Source of the DNA: GCA-016699445 sp964555055
GTDB lineage: Bacteria; UBA10199; JACPAL01; GCA-016699445
Direction of reading: 5' to 3'
NCBI GenBank assembly: GCA_964555055.1
Contig: CAZKQW010000005.1
Coordinates: 124,001 to 188,000 of the forward strand
Length of the DNA stretch: 64,000 nt
Position 1 is the first letter of the stretch; each line of letters opens with the position of its first letter. The position numbers and the translations under genes were made by a program. The notes beneath the pieces are model-generated. The model searched no databases and had not been told where the DNA came from. It saw nothing but the letters and a program-made list of their open reading frames with translations. Shown here in pieces: positions 16,374-24,431 of the stretch.

Positions 16374-16528
16374 AGGAAATCTCCTTTTTGGTTTCTTCGT
16401 TTGGTTTCCGTTTACTTTCATTGGAGAATACGGCGGGATTCGGGGATTTGTGACGGGCCCCGCGTTTTTCGTCATGTTTCGTCACAAAAGATGGAAAGCC
16501 TCCGTATTCCTTATATAACGGCCTCTCC

Positions 16529-17083
16529 ATGAACCCGCACCCGCAGATGATTCCCGCAGGCGTTCCCGACGAAGAGCTGATGGCGTTCTACCAAATGGGG
16601 CGTTTGGAGGCCTTCGAGATCCTCTACGCCCGCTACGAACGGAGGGTCATGGGATACCTGAAAAAAAGGGGCTTGGGTGATTTCGAGGCCGAGGAGGTGT
16701 TCCAGAGGGTCTTCGTCAAGTTCCACCAAACGCGGCAAAAATACCGGGCGAAGCATCCGGTCTCCGCTTGGATCTTCACGATCGCACGGAGCGCGCTCTT
16801 GGATTTCTTGAGGACGGATAAGAAATGGAGGGAGGCGGTGGCCTTGGAGGAGACTCGCGAAATGAAACCGTTCCAAGGCGGAAGTCCTCCCGGCGCCGAT
16901 GCTCATGAGCTTCTTTCCCCTTTGCAAAAGGATGAGCGGGCGGCCGTATGGAAGCGCTTTTTGGAGGAAGCGAGTTACGAGGAAATGGCGGTCCAATTGG
17001 GCCTTTCCCAAGAAGCCGTCCGTCAAAAAGTGAGTCGCGCGATTCGAAAACTGAAAGGCCTGCTGACGAAGGAAACCTTATGA
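16529..17083 (+). CDS. ECF-type sigma-70 factor
   Basis: A 184-residue RNA polymerase sigma factor with only regions 2 and 4. Region 2 is FEILYARYERRVMGYLKKRGL, EAEEVFQRVFVKFHQ and HPVSAWIFTIARSALLDFLR; region 4 is RFLEEASYEEMAVQLGLSQEAVRQKVSRAIRKLKGLL, with a clear helix-turn-helix. It overlaps the next gene by ATGA at 17080. ECF factors are usually paired with a membrane anti-sigma factor, and the coupled gene encodes a membrane protein. Target promoters cannot be told from the window. Confidence 0.93.
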   Translation: MNPHPQMIPAGVPDEELMAFYQMGRLEAFEILYARYERRVMGYLKKRGLGDFEAEEVFQRVFVKFHQTRQKYRAKHPVSAWIFTIARSALLDFLRTDKKWREAVALEETREMKPFQGGSPPGADAHELLSPLQKDERAAVWKRFLEEASYEEMAVQLGLSQEAVRQKVSRAIRKLKGLLTKETL

Positions 17084-17604
17084 ATTGGAAACAAGAACAC
17101 GAAGTCTTCGAATCCGGGAATACCCGGGACAGCCTTCCTCCGGGAAGGGCGCGGGAAGCCGTTTTCAAAGCCGTCGCCCACGACTTGAAATATTTCCCCT
17201 ACACGCTTTGGTTCAAGATCAGCATGATCCACATCGTCGTGGCGACGATCACCCTCGTCTTCTGCCCCCAATTCGGGGTCGGCCCGCTCTCCGGCTCGTT
17301 GGGCTTGATGGAGTTATTCATGACCTTCGGTAGCCGCGCCTGCGCCCTTTTCTGCGGCGCTCTTTTCCTCGGAACTAGCGCGGTTGTTTATAGCTTCGTT
17401 CTGAAACCGGGAGAATTCCTTTACCTTAAAAAAAATCGTCATCAAATTTACGGTGCTTTGGCCTTGGGTTCCTGGTTGATTCTGGTCGCGATGAATCGTT
17501 CCTCTTTAAGTTGGGAATCATGGGAATATAACCTCTTGTGGGTTACGTCAGCCGTCGCTTGCGCTTCCCTCTTTACTTCCGCGGTAAATACTTTGAAGAG
17601 ATAA
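17080..17604 (+). CDS. Membrane protein, possible anti-sigma partner
   Basis: A 174-residue protein translated with the sigma gene through an ATGA overlap. About 45 cytoplasmic residues (KAVAHDLKYFPYTLWFK) are followed by four predicted membrane helices (near 46-64, 80-110, 120-140 and 145-165). No zinc anti-sigma motif (HxxxCxxC) is visible in the N-terminus, so if it is the anti-sigma factor it is of an unusual kind; the call rests on position. It resembles predicted membrane proteins called DUF1109-like in other lineages, but I cannot assign that. Confidence 0.65.
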   Translation: MNWKQEHEVFESGNTRDSLPPGRAREAVFKAVAHDLKYFPYTLWFKISMIHIVVATITLVFCPQFGVGPLSGSLGLMELFMTFGSRACALFCGALFLGTSAVVYSFVLKPGEFLYLKKNRHQIYGALALGSWLILVAMNRSSLSWESWEYNLLWVTSAVACASLFTSAVNTLKR

Positions 17605-17675
17605 TAGAGTGATTTGAAAAAATTTCTTTAGGGATAAGCCTGAGTTAAAAATAAGGCTGAACCGATTGGCAAAAA

Positions 17676-17692
17676 GTGAGAGTAGATCTCAC
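17676..17692. promoter_or_regulatory. Perfect inverted repeat at a start codon
   Basis: GTGAGA-GTAGA-TCTCAC: a 6-bp perfect inverted repeat with a 5-base loop ending one base before ATG 17694. It fills the place where the RBS of the crotonase-like gene should be. As RNA it would form a small hairpin over the initiation region; as DNA it could be an operator. Confidence 0.5.
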
Positions 17693-17693
17693 G

Positions 17694-18920
17694 ATGGAAC
17701 CATTTCCCCAAGTCGCTCTAGGGCCTCGACACGTTTTAGACGCGCCGGCGGCCGCCACCCTTCAAAATTATCTCATTTCGTGTTTAAATCAAAGCATCGA
17801 GGAAAGGCAGCGTGCGGCTAGTCTCTACAATAACTGTCCGACCATACCAGGCTCCCGGCTACAATACGTGGACCACGAATGGGCCCTCGTCATTCGAGGC
17901 AGGTACGGTAATAGACCTCATGCCACCGCTATCACTCCGCATCGGGTTTATCAGATTAAAGAGAAAGAAGTCGCAGGAGGTGCACAAATTTTATCGCCTT
18001 TAAAAATGACCGATCCGAGGAATTTAGGAAGCCCTCTTTCGCTCGCTTATGGGGACTTTGAAGGAAGGAAAATCGCCCGTGTCGTCATCGAAACGCCTTT
18101 TTACGGTAACATGTTCAGCCTTGGCATGGCCCAAGAACTTTCCGTCTTAATGAAATTTCTCGCCGGACGAGAAGATGTACAGGCAGTGACGATCGCGGGA
18201 CGTCAGGCGACTTGCGACAAGCGTGGCATTCCATTCAACAGCTTCAGCCAAGGAGCCGATCTTTACCATATCGCACAAGCCGAGAAGGCACATCCAGGAG
18301 GCTGTGGCCTTTATGTGAGCGAACTCACAAGAAGTCTGAATGCCGTCGTCCAAACCATTCACATGATGCCTCAACCCGTCATAGCCATTATACAGGGACC
18401 CGTCGCCGGAATTTCCCTAGGCTTAGCTTTGGCGTGCGATATGCGCATCGGCACGAAGGAAGCGCTTTTCGCATCGTCTTCCGTTCAAGTAGGCTTGGCC
18501 CCTAGCGGAGGGGTCTCGGTTTTCCTCCCTCGCTTAGTCGGTGAGGAGTGGGCGGCTCTTCTTATGATGAGTGGACTTTCGATTTTCAATAGGCCTTATA
18601 AAAATGTCCCTGAAATTCTAAGACGAGAAGGCTTATACGCGGAATTTTCCGCTCATCGGCGCGCACCTTCGGCGCAACGCTTAGGGTTGATGAGTTTCAC
18701 CGGTAGAAACGAGGAGTTCGACCCGTGGTTACGCCGCATGTTTTTGGAATCGCCATCTCCTGCCGTGGCCCTCGCTAAAAAAGCCTTGAGAGCGCATTTA
18801 CCCGTCGAAGAGTTGGCGCGGCGGCTTGACGTCGAAAGGGAAGGCATTGTCGCCTCATGTTCTAACCGGGAAACCCTCCGCCGTATCCAAGAATCCGCAG
18901 CCGCTCTTCCGGTACATTGA
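17694..18920 (+). CDS. Crotonase-superfamily protein with N-terminal extension
   Basis: A 408-residue protein whose residues about 120-330 match the enoyl-CoA hydratase/isomerase fold: FSQGADLYHIAQ, MPQPVIAIIQGPVAGISLGL, ALACDMRIGTKEALFASSS and GLAPSGGVSVFLPRLVG. The two catalytic Glu positions of enoyl-CoA hydratase hold Leu (in AGISLGLALACD) and Ser (in ASSSVQVGLAP), so hydratase chemistry is unlikely; an isomerase, decarboxylase or non-enzymatic role remains possible. The first 110 residues match nothing I know. GTG 17676 could add six residues, but it lies in the inverted repeat. Monocistronic. Confidence 0.75.
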   Translation: MEPFPQVALGPRHVLDAPAAATLQNYLISCLNQSIEERQRAASLYNNCPTIPGSRLQYVDHEWALVIRGRYGNRPHATAITPHRVYQIKEKEVAGGAQILSPLKMTDPRNLGSPLSLAYGDFEGRKIARVVIETPFYGNMFSLGMAQELSVLMKFLAGREDVQAVTIAGRQATCDKRGIPFNSFSQGADLYHIAQAEKAHPGGCGLYVSELTRSLNAVVQTIHMMPQPVIAIIQGPVAGISLGLALACDMRIGTKEALFASSSVQVGLAPSGGVSVFLPRLVGEEWAALLMMSGLSIFNRPYKNVPEILRREGLYAEFSAHRRAPSAQRLGLMSFTGRNEEFDPWLRRMFLESPSPAVALAKKALRAHLPVEELARRLDVEREGIVASCSNRETLRRIQESAAALPVH

Positions 18921-19224
18921 TTTTATTTCAGACAAAGAATCCTCTATGGCGGATAAAATCCATACGCGATAGGACTTACGATTAGGGACGAGATCGACTC
19001 TTTGGCGCTTGAGTCCAAGCTCGCCTGGCTCGATGGCGATAAGAACCTTCCGTGGCTTTTTTCCCCTCGCCGATCGAATGACCGTAATCGTTTAAAAGTT
19101 CCACCGGCTGATCGGCATCTGAAATATTTTCACGACGTTCCTCTTGATGTTTATGGTCCTTTATTTTCATTTTTCCTTTTTAATTAAATTTTTAAGATTT
19201 TCACTTTCATCGGGGCAAGGTTGA
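18921..19224. other. Gap without a convincing gene
   Basis: Between the crotonase-like gene and sodC. A 62-codon frame on the minus strand (19170 to 18982) has an RBS-like AAAAAGG before its ATG and encodes a very polar peptide (MKIKDHKHQEERRENISDAD). It could be a small gene but lacks any family match, and an equally long frame runs on the plus strand. The end near 19180 is an AT-rich tract. Confidence 0.4.
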
Positions 19225-19827
19225 CTATCGCCCCTGCGATGGAATGACCCCACAGGCGACGCGGGATCCCGAATTACCGGAAGGATCGGTGACAAAATCA
19301 TCTCGAAGGGCATGAACGATCAAAGAACGACCTCGAATCCCTTCGTTGCCTTCCAAGGAAAGTCCTGAGTACTCGCGATCAGTCTCGACGACGCCATCGG
19401 CATTGGCGACGAGATTGCCTAAGTCGCCGGCGTGCTTCATTCGAGAGTCCGGTCCGGAATGATGGGAGTGAGTCGGATTAAAATGCCCCCCGGCCGAACT
19501 CGCATCGGGAGCCGAACAATCCCCTACTTCGTGCACATGGAAACCATGCTCGCCGGGCGTCAAGTCCGTGATATGGGCAGTAAGACGCATTTTCCCGTCT
19601 TGCATGGGGGTTAATACTACGGACCCAGACGCACGATTCCCTTGGGTAGGATTTAAAACGACTTTAGTTAATGATGCCAAATCAGAGGTCCCCGTATTGG
19701 TGGAGGGGGTACTGGATTTTTCTAAAGGACGATCGTTTTGACGGTAGCCGCGGCATTGGACGGTAACGAAAACCGTCCCCGCGACTAAAAACGATAAGAA
19801 TAAAGGCGAAAGAGAATTTTTTTTCAT
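19225..19827 (-). CDS. sodC: Cu/Zn superoxide dismutase
   Basis: Converts superoxide to hydrogen peroxide and oxygen outside the cytoplasm. The 200-residue protein has a signal sequence (about 1-25), a Ser/Thr-rich linker, and the SodC domain: LTPGEHGFHVHEVGDCSAPD, AGGHFNPTHSHHSG, KHAGDLGNLVAN and GSRVACGVI. The copper and zinc His ligands and the disulfide Cys pair are all present. A Cys follows the hydrophobic stretch (VTVQCRG), but the residue before it is Gln, so a lipoprotein anchor is doubtful. ATG 19827 is preferred to 19839. Confidence 0.95.
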   Translation of the reverse strand: MKKNSLSPLFLSFLVAGTVFVTVQCRGYRQNDRPLEKSSTPSTNTGTSDLASLTKVVLNPTQGNRASGSVVLTPMQDGKMRLTAHITDLTPGEHGFHVHEVGDCSAPDASSAGGHFNPTHSHHSGPDSRMKHAGDLGNLVANADGVVETDREYSGLSLEGNEGIRGRSLIVHALRDDFVTDPSGNSGSRVACGVIPSQGR

Positions 19828-19839
19828 TAAAAGCCCCAA

Positions 19840-20232
19840 TCCGATGCCGTGTCCGGCATTTCCAAAAAGCTTTTAGCCAACCGCGGCAGGGCCCCACAAT
19901 CGGGGTACTTTGGGTTCTTTAATGGGGATTTTCCTTAAGCTCGCCCTGCTCGGGCTATTCATGCGCATTCAGCTTTTCCGGCGGACCACGGCACGATTTT
20001 TCGCCGAAGGGCAAAAGATAAAAACCGGCGTGGGAATCAGGCGGGCTCATAGATTGTAAACTCCTTCCAAGCCTTATCAATCGATTCCTTAAATCGATTT
20101 TTGGAAGTTGGAGGAAAGCTGCTTGAATGGGCCACTACGATCTATTCAGGGCGAAACATGGTGGCGGAGATTGTCTATGATGGATGTACCAGGTACGCGT
20201 TCAAGCCATCGAAAAATAATGATTCCAAAAAC
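19840..20232. other. Intergenic region before the island
   Basis: About 390 bases without a supported gene. 20078-20100 holds two ATCGATT copies. A frame from 20101 (EVGGKLLEWATTIYSGR, then MVAEIVYDGCTRYAFKPSKN) has some protein-like composition but no match and runs straight into the terminator stem, so it may be a remnant. The GC content falls along this stretch toward the island. Confidence 0.4.
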
Positions 20233-20262
20233 AAAAAGGCCCTCCATAGGAGGGCCTTTTTT
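20233..20262. terminator. Strong bidirectional terminator
   Basis: AAAAAGGCCCTCC, loop ATAG, then GAGGGCCTTTTTT: a stem with GC-rich core, a 5' A-run and a 3' T-run, so it can end transcription from either side. It isolates sodC and its flank from the restriction island. Which gene it originally served is not clear. Confidence 0.9.
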
Positions 20263-20565
20263 CTTTGCTCCCGTCGGTGGACAATTATCGAACGTTTTTA
20301 ACCAGCCCGGAGGGGCGCGATCTCCTAAAGAGGGTTGAGCGTTTGGCGGCCTAGATACTGGCAAAATATTCATGATATACCCATATATTCACGGTCGTGA
20401 ATATTATGCCTAATCGTGAATATCAAACCCCGGCAATCGGTTTTTAAGGGGCTCCAAAGCCCAAATGTCGCCCTGACTGCGACATCTTAACGGTAAAGTA
20501 AGCTCAGCCTTTCGGATTGAATTTTTGCCCTTAAAATTGGATATTCGGCCATCTGGGTAAAAATT
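20263..20565. other. Leader region of the restriction locus
   Basis: About 300 non-coding bases before hsdR. It contains the symmetric four-box array at 20366-20423 (listed separately) and a second perfect inverted repeat, ATGTCGC-CCTGACT-GCGACAT (20465-20485). An AT-rich stretch near 20515-20555 could hold the hsdR promoter, but no clear -35/-10 pair stands out. Confidence 0.5.
20366..20423. promoter_or_regulatory. Symmetric four-box operator-like array before hsdR
   Basis: Four 9-bp boxes: ATATTCATG (20366), ATATTCACG (20385), CGTGAATAT (20396) and CGTGAATAT (20415). The inner pair forms a perfect inverted repeat with a 2-bp spacer. The outer boxes lie exactly 19 bp away on either side, so the whole 58-bp array has one dyad axis; only one base breaks the symmetry of the boxes. 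This is the layout expected for two cooperative repressor dimers. No regulator gene of this kind is adjacent, apart from the winged helix in Fic. Confidence 0.6.
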
Positions 20566-23319
20566 ATGTCTGAAAAACAAACTCGACAAGAGATTATCGA
20601 CAAGCGTCTGGCTGATGCCGGCTGGAATGTCAGCAATCCGTCACAGGTCACTGCCGAACACCCAGTATTGCATCAAAGTAGTTCTTCCACCGGTACCGGT
20701 TTTGCCGATTACCTACTTCTGGGCCGCGATGGGAAACCCTTAGCAGTCATTGAGGCCAAAAAAACCAGCGCTGATGCCGAGAAAGGTCGCGAGCAAGCCA
20801 AACAGTATGCCGATGGCCTTGAGAAAATGGGTTTTAACCGGCCTTTTATTTTCTACACCAATGGCCATGACATCTTTTTCTGGGATGACGCACGTTATGG
20901 TCCCCGAAAGGTCTGGGGATTTTTCACTCTGGATGATTTCGAACGACTCTCTTTTCAACGCAAAGAAAGACAAGAGCTCTCCACCTCACTAATCGACACA
21001 ACGATTGTCAATCGTCCTTACCAAGTCGAAGCCATTCGCCGGGTTCTTGAAACGTTTTCTAAGAATCGTCGTAGGGGGCTGTTGGTGATGGCCACTGGTA
21101 CCGGAAAGACTCGCGTTGCGATGGCACTCATCGATGTCCTCATGCGTGCCAATTGGGTGAAACGGATCCTTTTCCTGGCCGATCGTACCGCACTCCTCAG
21201 ACAAGCCGACGGCGATTTTAAAACCTATCTCCCCAATGCACCACGAACTCGACTTTCCAAATCGAATTGTCCCTTAAACAAACGGGTCTATCTTGCGACG
21301 TACCCGGCCATGCACGGGATGTATCCTGAAATATCACCGGCCTTTTTTGATTTAATCATTGCCGATGAATCACATCGAAGCATCTACAATCGATACAAAG
21401 AAATTTTTGATCACTTTGATGCTTGTCAAATCGGCCTTACGGCAACGCCCGTTGAATATGTCGATCGCAATACTTTCAAAATGTTTGAATGCGACAATGG
21501 CATGCCCGTCTTTAACTTCAGTTACGAGGAAGCGGTAAACCATAACCCGCCCTATTTGGTCCCTTTCAAAGCCTTGCACATCCAGTCACGATTCCAACTG
21601 GAGGGGATCAAAGGCAATCAATTGCCACCCGCTATTCAGAAGAAGCTCATCGAAGAAGGAAAAGATGTCGATGAAATCGATTTTGAAGGGACCGATTTAG
21701 AAAGAAAGGTCAGTAACTCAGGCACCAACGAACTCATCGTCCGGGAATTCATGGAGCAGTGTATCAAAGACGAAACCGGCACACGGCCAGGTAAGTCGAT
21801 TATTTTTGCCATTTCCCACAGGCATGCCCTGCATTTGGAATCACTCTTCAATCGACTCTATCCGGAATATAAAGGCCGACTTGCTCGCGTGATTGATTCG
21901 CATGATCCACGGGCTAACACGGAGGGCGGACTTCTCGATCAATTCAAGGATCCAAAAGATCCCATGAAGGTCGCCATCTCCGTTGATATGTTGGATACGG
22001 GTGTTGATATCAGAGAAGTCGTGAACCTGGTTTTTGCCAAGCCGGTTTTCTCACGAGCCAAATTCTGGCAGATGATCGGACGCGGAACCCGTCTTCGTGA
22101 AAACCTCTTTGGCCCCGGAAAGCACAAAGAATATTTCCTCATCATCGATCATTGGAACAACTTTGCCTTCTTCAAGATGAAACCGGAGGGCAAAGAGCCA
22201 GTCCCCACTCTATCGATACCTGAAAGGTTATTCCAAGCCAGGCTTGAGAAGGCGCGGGTTGCACTCGGGATCAACAATGAAGAGGCCTTAAGCGACACAA
22301 TAAAAGCATTGCGACAAGACATTGCAGGCTTGCCGGAAAATAGTGTGCTCATCAAAGAGCGGGCTTCAATCTTTGCTCAAGTAAAAGAAGATAATTATTG
22401 GGTCGGCTTTTCGGAACAAACGATTGATCAGCTCGAAAAAGAAATTCGTCCTTTGATGAAGGCGCGATCGGATGAAGATTTTGATGCCCTTAAGTTTGAT
22501 ATCAATGTCATGGAGCTACAGCGAGCATGGCTTCTTTCTGATGGGGATAGCTGCCAGAAAGGACAAGAGAGAATCCTGTCCAAAGTCCTCGACCTTCCTC
22601 TGACTCTCAATCAAGTTCGCGCCAAAGAGGAATGGATCCTCGACGTCAAATCGGGTCATGTTTGGAAAGGTCTGACCTATCAAAAAACAGAAGAGTTGCG
22701 TCTGGCTCTCCGCGACATCATGAAGCATCGGATTCACCAACCCAAGACACAAGAAAAACTCGACCTGGAGGATATGACGATTGTGCGGAAGTATGTAGAG
22801 TTTGGACCAGAGCTGGAAAGAACAAGTGTCGCCCAGTACCGAAAAATGGTTGAGGAGAAAGTTCAAAAACTCCTGCAAGAAAACGAAGTACTGCAGAGAC
22901 TCAAAAGCGGTGACACCTTGGATGAATACGACATCCAAAAACTGGCCGATATTCTACGAGCTGAGGATCCCCATGTTACGGAGGAACTCCTGCGCCGCGT
23001 GTACGATAACCGTGAAGCAGCGTTTATTGATTTCATCCGGCATATTCTGGGACTCGAGAAGCTCAAGACGCGCACAGAATCTATCACTCAAGCCTTCGAC
23101 GGTTTCATTGCCAAGCATAATGACTTAACCGCTAACCAAGTTCAATTTCTGCAAGTCCTCCGCACTTTCATTTTGGAGCGCGGAAAAGTGCAGAAACCTG
23201 ACCTTATCCAGCGTCCTTTTACCAATTTACACCCTCAGGGGATCCGTGGCCTATTCTCTCCAAAACAAGTTGATGAAATCATTCATTTTGTTGAGAAAAT
23301 AGGGGAATGGGCCGCTTAA
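20566..23319 (+). CDS. hsdR: Type I restriction enzyme R subunit
   Basis: Motor and nuclease subunit of a type I restriction-modification complex; it translocates DNA and cuts it at a distance. The 917 residues begin with a PD-(D/E)xK nuclease (Asp48 in FADYLL, then VIEAKK with Glu63 and Lys65). A superfamily 2 helicase follows: ATGTGKT (about 175), ADESH (about 267), GLTATP, and GRGTRLR of motif VI. The C-terminal helical region binds the HsdM/HsdS core. The size is in the usual range for the family. It leads the locus hsdR-fic-hsdM-hsdS, with its own leader upstream. Confidence 0.96.
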   Translation: MSEKQTRQEIIDKRLADAGWNVSNPSQVTAEHPVLHQSSSSTGTGFADYLLLGRDGKPLAVIEAKKTSADAEKGREQAKQYADGLEKMGFNRPFIFYTNGHDIFFWDDARYGPRKVWGFFTLDDFERLSFQRKERQELSTSLIDTTIVNRPYQVEAIRRVLETFSKNRRRGLLVMATGTGKTRVAMALIDVLMRANWVKRILFLADRTALLRQADGDFKTYLPNAPRTRLSKSNCPLNKRVYLATYPAMHGMYPEISPAFFDLIIADESHRSIYNRYKEIFDHFDACQIGLTATPVEYVDRNTFKMFECDNGMPVFNFSYEEAVNHNPPYLVPFKALHIQSRFQLEGIKGNQLPPAIQKKLIEEGKDVDEIDFEGTDLERKVSNSGTNELIVREFMEQCIKDETGTRPGKSIIFAISHRHALHLESLFNRLYPEYKGRLARVIDSHDPRANTEGGLLDQFKDPKDPMKVAISVDMLDTGVDIREVVNLVFAKPVFSRAKFWQMIGRGTRLRENLFGPGKHKEYFLIIDHWNNFAFFKMKPEGKEPVPTLSIPERLFQARLEKARVALGINNEEALSDTIKALRQDIAGLPENSVLIKERASIFAQVKEDNYWVGFSEQTIDQLEKEIRPLMKARSDEDFDALKFDINVMELQRAWLLSDGDSCQKGQERILSKVLDLPLTLNQVRAKEEWILDVKSGHVWKGLTYQKTEELRLALRDIMKHRIHQPKTQEKLDLEDMTIVRKYVEFGPELERTSVAQYRKMVEEKVQKLLQENEVLQRLKSGDTLDEYDIQKLADILRAEDPHVTEELLRRVYDNREAAFIDFIRHILGLEKLKTRTESITQAFDGFIAKHNDLTANQVQFLQVLRTFILERGKVQKPDLIQRPFTNLHPQGIRGLFSPKQVDEIIHFVEKIGEWAA

Positions 23320-23322
23320 ATG

Positions 23323-23369
23323 GGGTAATAACTAGTTGACATTACCCTATTAATAAGGGTATTACCCTT
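23323..23369 (+). promoter_or_regulatory. Promoter with overlapping operator boxes before fic
   Basis: A consensus -35 TTGACA lies at 23336-23341, with a weaker -10-like TATTAC 18 bases downstream. Around it are GGGTAAT (23323-23329) facing ATTACCC (23341-23347), and AAGGGT (23355-23360) joined to ATTACCCTT (23361-23369). The boxes cover both promoter elements and reach to within 3 bases of ATG 23373. This looks like autoregulation, plausibly by the winged-helix C-terminus of Fic itself (inference). Confidence 0.6.
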
Positions 23370-23372
23370 ATT

Positions 23373-24422
23373 ATGCCGTCACTTACTGAAGAGTATCTGA
23401 AATCATTAAAGTTTTCTAACAAGCAAGGAGCCACGCTCCGGGCTATTGGAGAACACCGAGGACGACAAACTCTCTTTATTAGGCAATCACCCGAGCTACT
23501 GGAAAGTCTCAAACAAGTTGCCATGATCGAATCGAGCGAGTCCTCCAATCGTCTCGAAGGAATCACCGCCTCTCACAAAAAAATCGAAGCCCTCGTCCTC
23601 AAGCACAGCATGCCTGGTAATCGATCGGAGCAAGAGATTGCCGGATATCGCGACGCTTTGGCCCTCATTCACGAGTCAGGGCCTCACATGGAATTTACCA
23701 TCAACGTCATCTTGCAGCTCCACTCCATGCTTTATCGCTACATGCCCAATGACGGCGGACGATGGAAAATGACCGACAATGAGATCATTGAAAAAAATCC
23801 CGACGGTACCGTTGCCCGCGTTCGCTTCAGACCGACGCCTGCAGTCTCAACCCCGTTTGCAATGGAGGACCTTACCAAGAATTACAAATACTCAATTTTT
23901 AATTTACAACAGGAACCCCTCATTGTCGTTCCCTTGGCCATTCTCGATTTTCTCTGTGTCCATCCTTTTACCGACGGCAATGGACGCACGGCGAGATTGC
24001 TTACTCTCCTCTTGCTGTATCACTTCGACTATCAGGTCGGGAAATACATCAGCCTGGAACGCATTTTTGAGGAATCAAAAGAGGGTTATTATGAAACCTT
24101 GGAATATTGCTCGCAAGGCTGGCACGAAAGTAAACACGATGTCCTGCCCTGGCTGAACTATTTTTGGGGAGCACTGATTCGTTCCTACAAAGAGTTTGAA
24201 GAGCGAGTTGGGACTATTGGGACCGGCAAAGGTTCGAAAACAGATCAAGTCAAAGAGGCCATCGCCAGAAGAATCAATCCATTCGCCATTTCTGATCTTG
24301 AGACAGAATGCCCCGGTGTCAGCCGAGATATGATTCGCAACGTATTGCGACAACTACGCGACGAAGGCTTCATTGTTGCTCAAGGCAAGGGGCGCGGCGC
24401 CAAATGGAAAAAGAAAAAATAG
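23373..24422 (+). CDS. Fic-family AMP transferase with winged helix
   Basis: Fic enzymes attach AMP or similar groups to target proteins. This 349-residue protein has the catalytic motif HPFTDGNGRTAR (His197), an N-terminal inhibitory motif of the form SxxxEG (SNRLEG, about residues 58-63), the Fic/DOC N-terminal region and a C-terminal winged helix (ISDLETECPGVSRDMIRN, then VLRQLRDEGFIVAQGKG). The inhibitory motif makes it class II, so it is kept silent in cis. It lies between hsdR and hsdM with its own promoter. Restriction loci with inserted fic genes are known; the role is unclear, perhaps modulation of the restriction enzyme. Confidence 0.93.
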   Translation: MPSLTEEYLKSLKFSNKQGATLRAIGEHRGRQTLFIRQSPELLESLKQVAMIESSESSNRLEGITASHKKIEALVLKHSMPGNRSEQEIAGYRDALALIHESGPHMEFTINVILQLHSMLYRYMPNDGGRWKMTDNEIIEKNPDGTVARVRFRPTPAVSTPFAMEDLTKNYKYSIFNLQQEPLIVVPLAILDFLCVHPFTDGNGRTARLLTLLLLYHFDYQVGKYISLERIFEESKEGYYETLEYCSQGWHESKHDVLPWLNYFWGALIRSYKEFEERVGTIGTGKGSKTDQVKEAIARRINPFAISDLETECPGVSRDMIRNVLRQLRDEGFIVAQGKGRGAKWKKKK

Positions 24423-24431
24423 GAACCTCTT

